From Candidatus Andeanibacterium colombiense (GTDB taxonomy: Bacteria > Pseudomonadota > Alphaproteobacteria > Sphingomonadales > Sphingomonadaceae), in NCBI GenBank assembly GCA_029202985.1, contig CP119316.1:3335001-3399000 (forward strand): a stretch of 64,000 nucleotides of DNA, given 5' to 3'. The translations under genes and the position numbers were made by a program. The notes under the pieces were generated by a model that was not told where the DNA came from, searched no databases, and saw nothing but the letters and a program-made list of their open reading frames with translations. Positions within the stretch are counted from its first letter, which is position 1. Every line of letters begins with the position of its first letter. Below are positions 1-9,711 of this stretch, piece after piece.

Positions 1-171
1 GCGGGGATCTGCCACATCAACGCCTCGACCGTGTCGGACGAGCCCCAGATGCCGTTCGGCGGGATGAAGGCCTCGGGTTACGGTCGCTTCGGCGGGAAGG
101 CCGGGATCGATTCCTTCACCGAATTGCGCTGGATCACATTCGAGACCGAACCCGGCCACTATCCGGTCTGA
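1..171 (+). CDS. Aldehyde dehydrogenase, C-terminal end (partial)
   Basis: Only the last 56 residues lie in the window; the gene begins upstream. The frame reads from base 1 to a TGA at 169-171. It carries the C-terminal hallmark of NAD(P)-dependent aldehyde dehydrogenases: HINASTVSDEPQMPFGG followed by KASGYGRFGGKAGIDSFTE. This form is usual in vanillin, 4-hydroxybenzaldehyde and salicylaldehyde dehydrogenases. The pobA start is only 3 bases after the stop, so the two are almost certainly cotranscribed. I infer that the enzyme makes 4-hydroxybenzoate (or a related aromatic acid) for PobA. The catalytic Cys and Glu lie outside the window, so the exact substrate is open. Confidence 0.85.
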   Translation, partial: AGICHINASTVSDEPQMPFGGMKASGYGRFGGKAGIDSFTELRWITFETEPGHYPV

Positions 172-174
172 AAC

Positions 175-1344
175 ATGAAAACACAGATATGCATCATCGG
201 CGCGGGCCCTGCCGGCCTGCTCCTCGGCCATCTGCTGCGGGCGGAAGGGATCGAGTGCGTCGTGCTCGAGCGGCAGGCGCCCGACTATATCCTCGGCCGC
301 ATCCGCGCGGGCGTGCTCGAAGCGGTCACCGTCGGGCTGATGGAACGGCTCGGGCTGGATGCGCGGCTGAAGGCCGAAGGCCTGCCGCATGGCGGGTTCA
401 ACCTCGCCGACGGGGAGCGACTGATCCGGATCGATCTGGCCGAACTGACCGGCGGCCACGTGACGGTCTACGGCCAGACCGAGCTGACGCGCGACCTGAT
501 GGAGGCGCAGGACGAGCGCGGACTTGAGGTGATCTACGGCGCGGCCGATGTCGCGTTGCACGATGTCCAGAGCGATGCCCCTTACGTGACCTATGTAAAG
601 GAGGGCGCCGAACGGCGTATCGACTGCCGCTTCGTGGTCGGCTGCGACGGTTTCCACGGGCCGAGCCGGCGGGCGGTCCCGGCGGGGGTGGCACAGGAAT
701 ACGAGCGCGAATATCCGTTCGGCTGGCTCGGCATCCTTGCCGATGTGCCCCCGTGCAACCATGAGCTGATCTACGCCAACCACGCGCGCGGCTTTGCGCT
801 TGCCTCGATGCGCAGCGAGACCCGCAGCCGTTATTACATCGACGTGCCGCTGACCGAGAAGATCGAGGACTGGCCGGAAGAGCGCCTGTGGGATGAGCTC
901 GCGATCCGCCTTGGACCCGAAGCTGCCGCCCGGATGGTGCGCGGGCCCTCGCTCGAAAAGTCGATCGCGCCGTTGCGTAGCTATGTGTTCGCGCCGATGC
1001 GTCATGGCTCGCTGCTGCTGTGTGGCGATGCCGCGCATATCGTTCCGCCGACCGGAGCGAAGGGTCTCAACCTCGCGGCGAGCGACGTGCTCTACGCCTC
1101 GGAAGCGCTGATCGGATTCTTCAGGCGCAACGATGCCGATGCGGTGGCGGCCTATTCGGGCAACGCGCTTGCGCGGGTCTGGAAGAGCGAACGGTTCAGC
1201 TGGTCGCTCACCCGCCTGATGCATCGCTTCCCGGAAGACGGCCCCTTCGAACGGGCGATGCAGGTCGCCGAACTTGACTATATCGCATCCAGCAGGGCCG
1301 CGCAGACCAGCATTGCAGAGAACTACGTCGGCTTGCCCGTCTGA
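175..1344 (+). CDS. pobA: 4-hydroxybenzoate 3-monooxygenase
   Basis: Flavoprotein hydroxylase of 389 residues, the usual PobA length. It converts 4-hydroxybenzoate plus NAD(P)H and O2 to protocatechuate in the cytoplasm. Seen: N-terminal FAD Rossmann motif IIGAGPAGLLLGHLL (about residues 7-21), the PobA signature GRIRAGVLEAV (about 42-52), the DG fingerprint region VGCDGFHGPSRRAVP, and the second FAD motif GDAAHIVPPTGAKGLNLAASD. The C-terminus IAENYVGLP matches well-studied PobA proteins. The ATG follows the upstream dehydrogenase stop by 3 bases, suggesting translational coupling and an aldehyde to acid to protocatechuate route. No PobR-type regulator or ring-cleavage gene is present in the window. 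Confidence 0.97.
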   Translation: MKTQICIIGAGPAGLLLGHLLRAEGIECVVLERQAPDYILGRIRAGVLEAVTVGLMERLGLDARLKAEGLPHGGFNLADGERLIRIDLAELTGGHVTVYGQTELTRDLMEAQDERGLEVIYGAADVALHDVQSDAPYVTYVKEGAERRIDCRFVVGCDGFHGPSRRAVPAGVAQEYEREYPFGWLGILADVPPCNHELIYANHARGFALASMRSETRSRYYIDVPLTEKIEDWPEERLWDELAIRLGPEAAARMVRGPSLEKSIAPLRSYVFAPMRHGSLLLCGDAAHIVPPTGAKGLNLAASDVLYASEALIGFFRRNDADAVAAYSGNALARVWKSERFSWSLTRLMHRFPEDGPFERAMQVAELDYIASSRAAQTSIAENYVGLPV

Positions 1345-1669
1345 CGCGGGGCGGTTCAGGCAAACCTTCCGCTTCTTTGCCCGGCAGTGTCCGTTCGGCA
1401 ACACTCGTCCGGAAATCCCCGATTTCAGCCAATAGTTCCGTGGCTTTCCGCGGCCCATCGGCGCGAGCGGCTCCGCTGTTCGATGGCCCGGCCCGACTTT
1501 TTGCAACGGAATGTCCATCGGTGCCTGAAGGTGACCCCTTTGGCATAATTGACCTAGTCCAGAAAAATTCGGGAAAAAATGCCTGCTTACTTGCGGCCCC
1601 GGGGGAGGGGAAAAGAGTCATGCCGCCCCCAATCGAGTGAACCATAAATGGACTCTGGGAGCCAAAAGA
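1345..1669. other. Intergenic region between pobA and TonB receptor
   Basis: 325 bases with no convincing gene. It should hold the promoter of the receptor at 1670, but I cannot identify a clear -35/-10 pair, hairpin or repeat. A GTG at 1637 is in frame with the receptor but has no ribosome-binding site, whereas GGGAG at 1657-1661 sits 8 bases before the ATG at 1670. Confidence 0.5.
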
Positions 1670-4600
1670 ATGAGGAAAACTCCAAAGGGAGCTCAGCGCG
1701 CCTATAGCAAGCTGCTGATGTCCTGCGCTTCATCCGCCGTCCTTTCCGTGATGGCGCTGTCGGCGGTGCCGGCTTTCGCGCAGGATGGGGACGCCAAGGC
1801 CACCGACACCGACAAGCCGAAGGAAGGCGATGCGATCATCGTCACCGGATCGCGCATTCAGCGTGCTGACTACGAAAACAACAGCCCGACGGTGACGGTC
1901 GATTCTGCGCTGCTGACCAATTCGTCGACCGCGGCGATCGAAACGAACCTCAACAAACTGCCGCAATTTGTTCCGGCACAGACACCTTATGCTGGCGGTG
2001 ACATCCAGCCGACCGCGACCAATACTCCGGGTGCGGCGACGATCTCGCTGCGCGGCATCGGTTCGAACCGCAGCCTGGTGCTGCTCGACGGCCGCCGCAC
2101 GACGCCGGCCAACGCCTCGGGCGTGGTCGACATCTCGACCATTCCGTCGGCGGCGATCGAGCGGATCGAGATCATTTCAGGCGGCGCTTCGGCGACCTAC
2201 GGTGCCGACGCAGTCGCGGGCGTGACCAACTTCATCCTGAAGAAGAACGTCAACGGGCTCGAACTCGACGGCCAGATGGGCCTGTCGCAGGAAGGCGATG
2301 GTCTCGAATACCAGCTGTCCGGGATCATGGGCGCGGACTTTGACGATGGCCGCGGCAATGTCAGTTTCGCCATGTCGATGAACCGCCGCGAAGCGAGCTA
2401 TCAGCGCAACCGCAGCTGGTATCGCGATCTCTGGGCCAATCCCGACGTCGGCGGCACCGGCTTCTTCATGGATACCCCTGGCATCTATTTCGGTTACGAC
2501 AATTTGCCGGATGCCAGCCTGTTGGCGTCGATGTTCCCGAATTCCACCGTCCCGAACTCTAACGTCACCGTCTACAACAATTCGGACGGCTCGCCCTTCG
2601 TGAACGGGTCCTGGTATCCGGCTTCGAACGGCTACGCCTATACGCCCTATTCCGAGGGTTTCGATGCGAGCAAGATCGACAATTACAATTACAAGGTGAC
2701 CAGCGCCGGGACCGTCGCGAAGAACAACACCAACACCTATCTGGTCCTTCCGCTCACACGCTATAACTTCTTCGCGCGCGGCAACTACGAGATCAACGAC
2801 TGGCTCGGCGTGTTCGGCCAGGCGCTCTACAGCCATGTGAGCACCTATACGCGTCAGGAACCCGGCCCGATCACCTCCGGCTGGAGCGTTGCGATCGATC
2901 CGACCACGCTCGACGAGGATCAGCTCACGGCCGATCAGTGGGCGCTGCTCAACAGTCGTGCGGATCCCGATGCACCGTTCGAGCTGCGTGCCTTGCTGCC
3001 GAACGACCGCGAAACCTTCACCGACGTGTCGACCTTCAACATGCTGGCCGGTTTCCAGGGTTACATCCCGGGCACCGACTGGAGCTGGGATCTTTCGGCC
3101 AACCACGGCGAATCCGAAACCTTCGCGCGCCAGACCGGGATCTATTCGCTCGAGCGCCTGCGCACGGTGCTCAATTCCGGCAATTTCGGCGAAGGCTTCA
3201 CCGCCACCGGCAACTCGAAGGACAATGGTTTCGGCGCTTCGACCGCGACCTGCACCACCGGCATGAACTTCTTCATGCTGGATGCTTCGGAAATCTCCGA
3301 GGATTGCTATGATGCGGTGCGCGCGGACCTGAAGAACCGGTCCACGGTTTCGCAGACGATCGTCGAAGCGAACTTTCAGGGCAAGGTGCTCGATCTGCCC
3401 GCGGGCGAACTGCGAGCCGCTCTCGGCGCCAGCTATCGCAAGCAGGATTATGAGTTCCTCAACGATACGCTGACCAGCCAGGGGACTTCGTTCGAAGACC
3501 AGGCGCTGGGTATCTATCCGAGCGCGGATTCCTTCGGCAGCTTCGATGTGAAGGAAGTCTATGGCGAATTGCTCGTCCCGATCCTGTCCGACATTCCGCT
3601 GATCAAGAACTTCAGCCTCGAACTCGGCGGTCGCGTCTCGAACTACAGCACCACCGGCACCAGCTATACCTACAAGGCGCTGGGCGACTGGCAAGTCACC
3701 GACTGGCTGCGCTTCCGCGGCGGCTACAACCGCGCAGAGAGGGCGCCGAACATCGGCGAACTCTATCTGTCCGCGCAGGAGACCTTCGGGGTCAACTACG
3801 CGGGTGACCCGTGCTCGCTGGCGAACCCGCTGTCGTGGTCTGCCAACCCGTCGAACGCCAACGGCGCCGCCGTGGAGGCTCTGTGCCGCACGCTGATGAA
3901 GCGTTCGGGCGATGCCAATGCGGATGCGACCTACTATGCAGGCGCCCAGTCGAACTCGACCTTCGGTTATGCGTGGCCGACCCTGGTGGGCAACTCCAGT
4001 CTGACGACCGAAAAGGCCGACACCTGGACGCTCGGCATGGTGGTGACTTCGCCCTTCGAGAGCCCGCTGCTCTCGCGCCTGAAGCTCTCGGTGGACTGGT
4101 TCGACATCAAGGTGAAGGATGCGATCGCGCCGCTCACCGTCGCGGCCGCGTTGCAGCAGTGCCTCGATCCGGCGTTCAACCCGCTGGTGTTGACCGATAC
4201 GGCAGCGGCTGCCGATACGATGTTTTGCCAGAACATCGAGCGTAACCAGACCGGCGCGCAGGGGACGGTGTACATCACCTACACCAACAGCGGCCGGTTC
4301 GAACAGCAGGGCATCGACGCCCAGCTCGACTGGTCGACCGATGTCGGCAAGGGCAAGGTCGGGCTGAACATGGTTGCGAACTACCTGCTCCACTACAAGA
4401 GCGCGGCGCTGCCTTCGCTCCCCGAAGTGGATTACGCAGGCACCTTTGGGACCACCGAAAACGGCCTGAACACGGGCGCCTATCGCTTCCGCTTGCTGAC
4501 CAATTTGAGCTACAGCATCGGCAAGGTGATGGTGGGGCTGCAATGGCAGCACCTGTCGGCGGTCGAGGACAGCACCGAGGCGACAACCCACACCACCACG

Positions 4601-4837
4601 GTTGGCGCTCCGGCCTATGATCTGTTCGCGTTGAACAGCACTTACGCGGTGACGGACAATTTCACCGTTCGCTTCGGCGTGAACAATCTGTTCAACCGGG
4701 CACCGCCGCTGACCAATTACAACCCGGCGAACACGTCCGCTTCGACCACCGGCAATCTGATCGGCGGCAGCTACAACGCCGGTTACTACGATACCAACGG
4801 CCGCAGCTTCTATTTGGGCGCGAACGTCAAGTTCTAA
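1670..4837 (+). CDS. TonB-dependent outer-membrane receptor
   Basis: 1055-residue outer-membrane receptor that would import an unknown ligand using TonB energy. Start at 1670 is chosen for its GGGAG ribosome-binding site. Signal peptide of about 38 residues ends in AVPAFAQ. It is followed by the sphingomonad-type start of the plug, DAIIVTGSRIQRADYEN, then plug residues ATISLRGIGSNRSLVLLDGRR and ISGGASATYGADAVAGVTNF. The remainder is a 22-strand barrel by homology, with LFNRAPP and a C-terminal aromatic YLGANVKF. It stands alone, with a strong terminator behind it. Receptors of this size in sphingomonads are often for oligosaccharides or other large substrates, but nothing nearby reveals the ligand. 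Confidence 0.93.
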   Translation: MRKTPKGAQRAYSKLLMSCASSAVLSVMALSAVPAFAQDGDAKATDTDKPKEGDAIIVTGSRIQRADYENNSPTVTVDSALLTNSSTAAIETNLNKLPQFVPAQTPYAGGDIQPTATNTPGAATISLRGIGSNRSLVLLDGRRTTPANASGVVDISTIPSAAIERIEIISGGASATYGADAVAGVTNFILKKNVNGLELDGQMGLSQEGDGLEYQLSGIMGADFDDGRGNVSFAMSMNRREASYQRNRSWYRDLWANPDVGGTGFFMDTPGIYFGYDNLPDASLLASMFPNSTVPNSNVTVYNNSDGSPFVNGSWYPASNGYAYTPYSEGFDASKIDNYNYKVTSAGTVAKNNTNTYLVLPLTRYNFFARGNYEINDWLGVFGQALYSHVSTYTRQEPGPITSGWSVAIDPTTLDEDQLTADQWALLNSRADPDAPFELRALLPNDRETFTDVSTFNMLAGFQGYIPGTDWSWDLSANHGESETFARQTGIYSLERLRTVLNSGNFGEGFTATGNSKDNGFGASTATCTTGMNFFMLDASEISEDCYDAVRADLKNRSTVSQTIVEANFQGKVLDLPAGELRAALGASYRKQDYEFLNDTLTSQGTSFEDQALGIYPSADSFGSFDVKEVYGELLVPILSDIPLIKNFSLELGGRVSNYSTTGTSYTYKALGDWQVTDWLRFRGGYNRAERAPNIGELYLSAQETFGVNYAGDPCSLANPLSWSANPSNANGAAVEALCRTLMKRSGDANADATYYAGAQSNSTFGYAWPTLVGNSSLTTEKADTWTLGMVVTSPFESPLLSRLKLSVDWFDIKVKDAIAPLTVAAALQQCLDPAFNPLVLTDTAAAADTMFCQNIERNQTGAQGTVYITYTNSGRFEQQGIDAQLDWSTDVGKGKVGLNMVANYLLHYKSAALPSLPEVDYAGTFGTTENGLNTGAYRFRLLTNLSYSIGKVMVGLQWQHLSAVEDSTEATTHTTTVGAPAYDLFALNSTYAVTDNFTVRFGVNNLFNRAPPLTNYNPANTSASTTGNLIGGSYNAGYYDTNGRSFYLGANVKF

Positions 4838-4862
4838 GCTCGGCACAAGGCTGAAAAAGATC

Positions 4863-4893
4863 GGGCCCTTCCTTCCGGAAGGGCCCTTTTTTT
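4863..4893 (+). terminator. Intrinsic terminator after TonB receptor
   Basis: Perfect 10-bp stem GGGCCCTTCC / GGAAGGGCCC (4863-4872 and 4877-4886) with a TTCC loop, followed by seven T. It lies 25 bases after the receptor stop and between convergent genes. It may also slow transcripts arriving from bamA on the other strand, although the T-run serves the plus strand. Confidence 0.92.
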
Positions 4894-4942
4894 GGCAAAG
4901 CTTTCATGGCCACCCGCCCCGGCGGGTGGCGGAAGGATGTAT

Positions 4943-7660
4943 CTAGAACTGCGTGCCGACGTTGAAGGTGAAGGCCTTGGTATCGTCGCCCTTTTGCTTC
5001 AGCAGAACCTTCGCGAAATCGATCCGGAACGGGCCGAATGGGGAGTTCCAGTTGATCCCGATGCCGACCGAGACGCGCGGCATGGGCGAGTTGCCGAGGA
5101 ACACTTCGCGGAATGCGCTGTAGCTGGTGCCGAGCGCGGTGTTCTGGTTGGTGGCAAGGCAGGCCGGCGGGTTCGGGTTGATCGCGCTAGTCACCGTCGC
5201 GGTCGAGGTGGCGGTGCAGGTTCCGTCCGAACTCAGCGTCGCCGCGTTGATCTGCGTGTAGAGCGCGTTGCCGCTGTCGTCATGCGTCGGGATGAACACC
5301 GAGGTCGGGCCGTTGTCGTAGAGATCGGGCTTGGCCAGATCGAACACCGAGCCGGCATTGACATAGATCGACGGCTTCAGGCCCAATACGGCGGCGCCGC
5401 TGCCCAGCGGGATGTGCAGCTCGGCCCGGGCGAGGTAGTAGGCGTTGCCGCCCAGCGGATCGTCGACCGGATTGCTCGCGTCGCTCGTGACCACGTATTT
5501 GCCGTTGTCGTCCTTCACCGGATCGCCGTCATCGTCGAAGGTGTAATATTCGCGCAGGATGCGCGGACCCACACCGCGGATGTCGAAGCCCTGGATCTGC
5601 GGATCGCCGAGGAAGAACCGGTCGGTCAGGCGCACGGCCTGACCCAAGCCCTTCACATAGCCGCCTTCGCCGTGCAACTGCAGCACGAAGCCACTGCCGA
5701 GTGGCGTGTATTTGTCGGCCTGGACGCGGAACTTGGCGTAGCGTTCCGAGCCGCCGAGCCCAGCAACGTCGAGGTTCAGCGAGACCTGCTCGCCGCGAGT
5801 AGGCCGGGTGGTGTTGTCGAGATTGTTATAGACCAGCGATGCGCCGACGATCGAGCTGATCCGGCTGCCGAGCGCATCGCACAGATAGCGCCCCGCCAGC
5901 AGCGGATCGCATTCGTAAGTACCCGGCGTCTGCCGGTCGCTGTAATAGGTGCTCTTGTCGAGCGTCACGTTGTCCCAGTTCAGCGTGTAGCGGCCGATCA
6001 GCGACATCTTTTCGGTCAGCGGCACGCCCGCACGCAGCTGGAAGCCGGTGGTGGATTGCTGGAAGGTGGTGGAGTTGTCGTTGTAATAGTCGTTGTTCGA
6101 ATCCCGCCGGTAGATGTCGAGCCCCAGCGAGATGTTCTTGTCGAACAGATAAGGCTCGGCGAAGCTGACGGTGAAGGCGTGGGAATAGGAGGAATAGTCC
6201 GCGCTGAGGCCGATCGTCTGGCCCTTGCCGCGGAAGTTGCGCTGGCGGATCGAGCCGGAGAGGATGAAGCTCTCCTGTGAGGAGAACCCGGCCGACAGCT
6301 GAAGCTCACCGGTCGGCTGCTCCTGGACATTGGCGTTGAGCATGATCCGGTCCGGAGCGGAGCCCTGCGCCTGCTCAATCTCGAAATTCTGCTGGAAGAA
6401 TCCGAGTGAGTTGATCCGCGCCGTGGAGCGCTTGACCGCCAAGGTGTTGAACGCGTCCCCTTCGGCGAGGCGGAACTCGCGCCGCACGACCTTGTCCTGG
6501 GTCAGCGTATTGCCGTTGACGTTGATGTTCTCGACATAGACGCGCGGCGCGTCGCTGAGCACGAACTTGACGTTCATGGTCAGATTGTCCTTGTCGCGGT
6601 CGAACTCGGGCCGAACATCGGCAAAGGCATAGCCGAACAGGCCGGCGGTTTGGGTCAGGCCATCGACCGTGTCCTCGACCAGCTTGGCGTCGTACCAATT
6701 GCCTTTCCTGGGGGCGATCGAACGGGTCAGTTTCGAACTGTCGAAATCGCGCAATTGGCTCTCGACCCAGACGTCGCCGAATTTGTAGCGCTGGCCTTCC
6801 TCGACCACATAGGTGACGATGAAGTCCTTCTTGTCCGGAGTCAGTTCGGCCATCGCCGACACCACGCGGAAATCCGCATAGCCCTGGGTCAGATAGAACT
6901 GGCGGAGCTTCTGCTGGTCATAGGCCATCCGATCGGGATCGTAGCTGGTCGAGGAGCTGAACAGGCGGAAGGCACGCGACTGCTTGGTGACCATCTGCTG
7001 GCGCAGGAAGGCATCGGAGAACTTATCGTTGCCGATGATGTTGATCTGGCGGACCTTGGACTTCGGGCCCTCGGTGATCTCGTAAACAACATCGACCCGG
7101 TTCTGCGGCAAGGCGACGCTCTTGGGCTCCACCGTGGCGGCGAAGCGGCCCTGGCGTTTGTAGAGCTCGACGATGCGGGCGACGTCCGCGCGGACCTTGG
7201 AGCGAGTGAAGATCTGACGCGGGGAGAGCTTGATCTCGGGCGTGATCTTCTCGTCCTTGAGGCGCTTGTTGCCTTCGAGGATGATCCGGTTGACGATCGG
7301 GTTTTCCTGCACGTCGATGGTGACGTTGCCGCCATCGTTGCGGACGGTCGCATTGGCGATCAGTTCCGAGGCGTAGAGGTCCTTCAGCGCCTGGTCGGCC
7401 GCGGCCTCGGTATAGGTTCCGCCGACCCGCAGCTGGACATAGCTGAGGATCGTCTCGGGCTCGAGCCGCTGGGCGCCGGTGACCACGATCGTGCGGATCG
7501 CTTCACCGGCCTGATCCGGCTTTGCTGCCGCGAACGGGCCGGCGGGCGGCAGAGTTTCGGGAGGGGCGATGGGGCCTTCCTGCGCGAAGGCGGCCGTCGG
7601 CGCATTGAGCGCGATCAGCAGTGCAAGGGCGAACGGAGTCTGCAGTTTGAAACGTGTCAT
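4943..7660 (-). CDS. bamA: BamA / Omp85-family outer-membrane assembly protein
   Basis: 905-residue Omp85 protein that inserts beta-barrel proteins into the outer membrane. Start at 7660 chosen because AGAGGT lies 6 bases upstream and a signal peptide ending NAPTAAFAQ follows directly; the frame stays open to 7900 but without a better site. Several POTRA repeats occupy about residues 50-450 (for example ERLEPETILSYVQLRVG and GNKRLKDEKI). The barrel carries the loop-6 signature IQGFDIRGVGPR (VRGF/Y-type) and ends in FTFNVGTQF. It is not flanked by the usual rseP, skp, lpxD or fabZ genes. It may be the housekeeping copy relocated or a second paralogue. Confidence 0.9.
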   Translation of the reverse strand: MTRFKLQTPFALALLIALNAPTAAFAQEGPIAPPETLPPAGPFAAAKPDQAGEAIRTIVVTGAQRLEPETILSYVQLRVGGTYTEAAADQALKDLYASELIANATVRNDGGNVTIDVQENPIVNRIILEGNKRLKDEKITPEIKLSPRQIFTRSKVRADVARIVELYKRQGRFAATVEPKSVALPQNRVDVVYEITEGPKSKVRQINIIGNDKFSDAFLRQQMVTKQSRAFRLFSSSTSYDPDRMAYDQQKLRQFYLTQGYADFRVVSAMAELTPDKKDFIVTYVVEEGQRYKFGDVWVESQLRDFDSSKLTRSIAPRKGNWYDAKLVEDTVDGLTQTAGLFGYAFADVRPEFDRDKDNLTMNVKFVLSDAPRVYVENINVNGNTLTQDKVVRREFRLAEGDAFNTLAVKRSTARINSLGFFQQNFEIEQAQGSAPDRIMLNANVQEQPTGELQLSAGFSSQESFILSGSIRQRNFRGKGQTIGLSADYSSYSHAFTVSFAEPYLFDKNISLGLDIYRRDSNNDYYNDNSTTFQQSTTGFQLRAGVPLTEKMSLIGRYTLNWDNVTLDKSTYYSDRQTPGTYECDPLLAGRYLCDALGSRISSIVGASLVYNNLDNTTRPTRGEQVSLNLDVAGLGGSERYAKFRVQADKYTPLGSGFVLQLHGEGGYVKGLGQAVRLTDRFFLGDPQIQGFDIRGVGPRILREYYTFDDDGDPVKDDNGKYVVTSDASNPVDDPLGGNAYYLARAELHIPLGSGAAVLGLKPSIYVNAGSVFDLAKPDLYDNGPTSVFIPTHDDSGNALYTQINAATLSSDGTCTATSTATVTSAINPNPPACLATNQNTALGTSYSAFREVFLGNSPMPRVSVGIGINWNSPFGPFRIDFAKVLLKQKGDDTKAFTFNVGTQF

Positions 7661-7928
7661 GGGCCACCTCTTGGCGAGGGTGCCTAAGGCCCGCTTTTGC
7701 CCGCCCGTTGTCCGCGGATTTTCCGCCGGCCACATTCGGGAAATCTCGCCGGGATTGCGACCACGAGGGGCCCGGCCGGAAAGCAGGCAAACGCCCGCTT
7801 TCCCGTTAGCGCGGGAAGCGCATTGATTACGCATGGATATTGCACCGTTTATTTGTCTGCCGTTTGTCGCGGCGTGACGCAGTTGTTTCAGGTGTGACAT
7901 GCCGGCGAAAAGCGCCGGCGCGCTGAAC

Positions 7929-8720
7929 TCAGCGGAGCGTGACCTTGGGAACGAACATATAGCCTTCGTTCCGGATCGTGCGGATCAACTCGTCATTGCC
8001 GATACCGAGCTTGCGGCGCAGGCGGCTGATCTGGGTGTCGATCGCGCGGTCATAGGCATCGCTGTGCGCGCCGCGCGCATATTCCAGCAGCTGATCGCGG
8101 GTCAGCACGCGCTGGGGGCGCTCGACGAAAGTCCGCAGCAGCGAGAATTCCCCCTCCGATAGCGAAGTGACGTTGCCCTGCGCGTCGCGCAGCACCCGGC
8201 GTTCGACATCCAGCGTCCAGCCGGCGAAGCGGTAGCAGGTCGATGACGGCTGCTCGATCTGGATCGCCTTGCCCGCTCGGCGCCGCACCGCGCGGATGCG
8301 GGCGAGCAATTCACGCGGCGAGGCGGGCTTGGCGAGATAATCGTCGGCCCCGGCCTCCAGCCCGACGATCCGATCGATCTCGGTGCCCAGTTCCGAAACG
8401 ATGATCACGCAGACATTGGCCTGGATCGACAAGGCGCGGGCGATTGCGAAGCCGTCCTCGCCCGGTATCTTGACGTCGAGGATCACGATGTCGGCCCCAT
8501 GCTGTGCCAGCAACTCGCGGGCGCCGCCGGCGCTGTCGGCCTCGAACACCAGGAAGCCGTGGTCGGCCAGGAAGCGGCCCGTGGCACTCCTGAAAACCCG
8601 GTCGGCGTCGAGCACGAGGATGCGCGTACGGCCGTCGGGTCGGCTCGCGGCCGTCTCGACCTCATGCAGTTCACTGTTCAACTGGGCGGCGGAGAAATCT
8701 TGGGAGACTGTCTGAAGCAT
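7929..8720 (-). CDS. OmpR-family response regulator (orphan)
   Basis: 263-residue two-component regulator: receiver domain about residues 32-145 and winged-helix DNA-binding domain about 165-260 (LLRTFVERPQRVLTRDQLLE, IDTQISRLRRKLG). Seen: phospho-acceptor D82 in VILDVKIPGEDG, switch Ser109, conserved Lys131. The acidic pair that binds magnesium is altered: L-D38-A39-D40 replaces the usual D-D. The first 30 residues are an extra non-domain extension. No histidine kinase is near, so the partner is unknown. It lies 268 bp upstream of bamA on the same strand, so regulation of that gene is possible but not shown. Confidence 0.9.
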   Translation of the reverse strand: MLQTVSQDFSAAQLNSELHEVETAASRPDGRTRILVLDADRVFRSATGRFLADHGFLVFEADSAGGARELLAQHGADIVILDVKIPGEDGFAIARALSIQANVCVIIVSELGTEIDRIVGLEAGADDYLAKPASPRELLARIRAVRRRAGKAIQIEQPSSTCYRFAGWTLDVERRVLRDAQGNVTSLSEGEFSLLRTFVERPQRVLTRDQLLEYARGAHSDAYDRAIDTQISRLRRKLGIGNDELIRTIRNEGYMFVPKVTLR

Positions 8721-8946
8721 GGCTCTCTCTTGACTGTACGGCCGCTTCGGAAGCCCGAAACGGCATTGCGGCGCCCCAACTTTTCATTTCCTCCCCGTCC
8801 AACGGCGGACGCGCGGTTTCCCTTCGAAATGAGCCGAAATATTGCGCAAAATGTCTGTCGGTCCGCAGCCCGCGCATGAAACAGGCTGCGCCTACCAGGG
8901 TGCCGCCGGTGCCAGCTGTTTCTGAAGCGGCTTGGGCCGAGTGCGA

Positions 8947-9711
8947 TCAGCGGTGGAACGGACCACCCGGAGGCCCGCCCGGCCGGCCGCCACGTGGCGC
9001 GGACGAAGAAGGCGGCGAACTCCCCTCCGGCATCGGCAAGCCTCCGCTTCCCGAGATACCGAAGCCCGCGGGCGGACCATAGGTCGACTGCGGTGGACCC
9101 AGCGGCCCGACGCTCGATCCCGGATCGACCGGGCCGTTCTGCGCGAGCCCGGCCGGTTTTTCGTGCTCGCCGACGGCGGTGGGCGCTTCCACAGCCAATT
9201 GGGCTGCCGGCGGTGCGGGCAGCGGCGTGCTCGCCGCGGGACTGGGCTCGGTCGCCTGTCCGGGCTGGTCCGCAGCGGGCAGGCCCGGCGCATGAGGCCG
9301 GCGCGGGCCGGGCGCGGTGGCGGGAGAGCCCGCCGGCGCAAGGGCTCCGGGTGCCGTCGCCAAACGCGGCGCGCCGGCAAGCGCGGGTGCCGGACGGTCG
9401 GTTGCGGCAACCTGTACGCCGATCGGTTCGTCGTCCGTACCGCCGCGTGTCAGCAGCGCAACGGCGGTTCCGGTGATGAGCACGACCGCGGCGAAGCCGG
9501 CTGCGCGCAGCCGCTGGCGAGACTGCTGCCGTCCGGCAGCCACAGAGCGTTCGGTCGGGCGCGGCGCGGCCGCCTGCTGCGGCAGGCGGGTGACGTCGCC
9601 GACGATCCGGGCGGCGAGATTCGCCGGCACTTGCGGCGTACTCGCGAGGGCCAGCAGCCGGTCGAGTTCGGGATCCTGCGGCAATATGCGGGTGGGGAAG
9701 GGCACGGTCAC
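8947..9711 (-). CDS. Proline-rich membrane protein paired with ECF sigma factor (probable anti-sigma factor)
   Basis: 254 residues starting at a GTG whose GTGA overlaps the sigma-factor stop, so the two are translationally coupled. Layout: about 69 cytoplasmic residues, one membrane segment at about 70-87 (AAGFAAVVLITGTAVALL), then a periplasmic tail extremely rich in Pro, Ala and Gly, ending GGRPGGPPGGPFHR. Position and topology fit an anti-sigma factor that holds the ECF sigma at the membrane. I see no zinc-binding HxxxCxxC motif and no FecR-like domain, so the assignment rests on context. The tail could sense or bind the envelope. Confidence 0.65.
   Translation of the reverse strand: MTVPFPTRILPQDPELDRLLALASTPQVPANLAARIVGDVTRLPQQAAAPRPTERSVAAGRQQSRQRLRAAGFAAVVLITGTAVALLTRGGTDDEPIGVQVAATDRPAPALAGAPRLATAPGALAPAGSPATAPGPRRPHAPGLPAADQPGQATEPSPAASTPLPAPPAAQLAVEAPTAVGEHEKPAGLAQNGPVDPGSSVGPLGPPQSTYGPPAGFGISGSGGLPMPEGSSPPSSSAPRGGRPGGPPGGPFHR

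Noticed and set aside
2177..4846. Long open frame on the minus strand (889 codons)
   Set aside because: Antisense shadow of the TonB receptor; no start signal, no recognisable motif.
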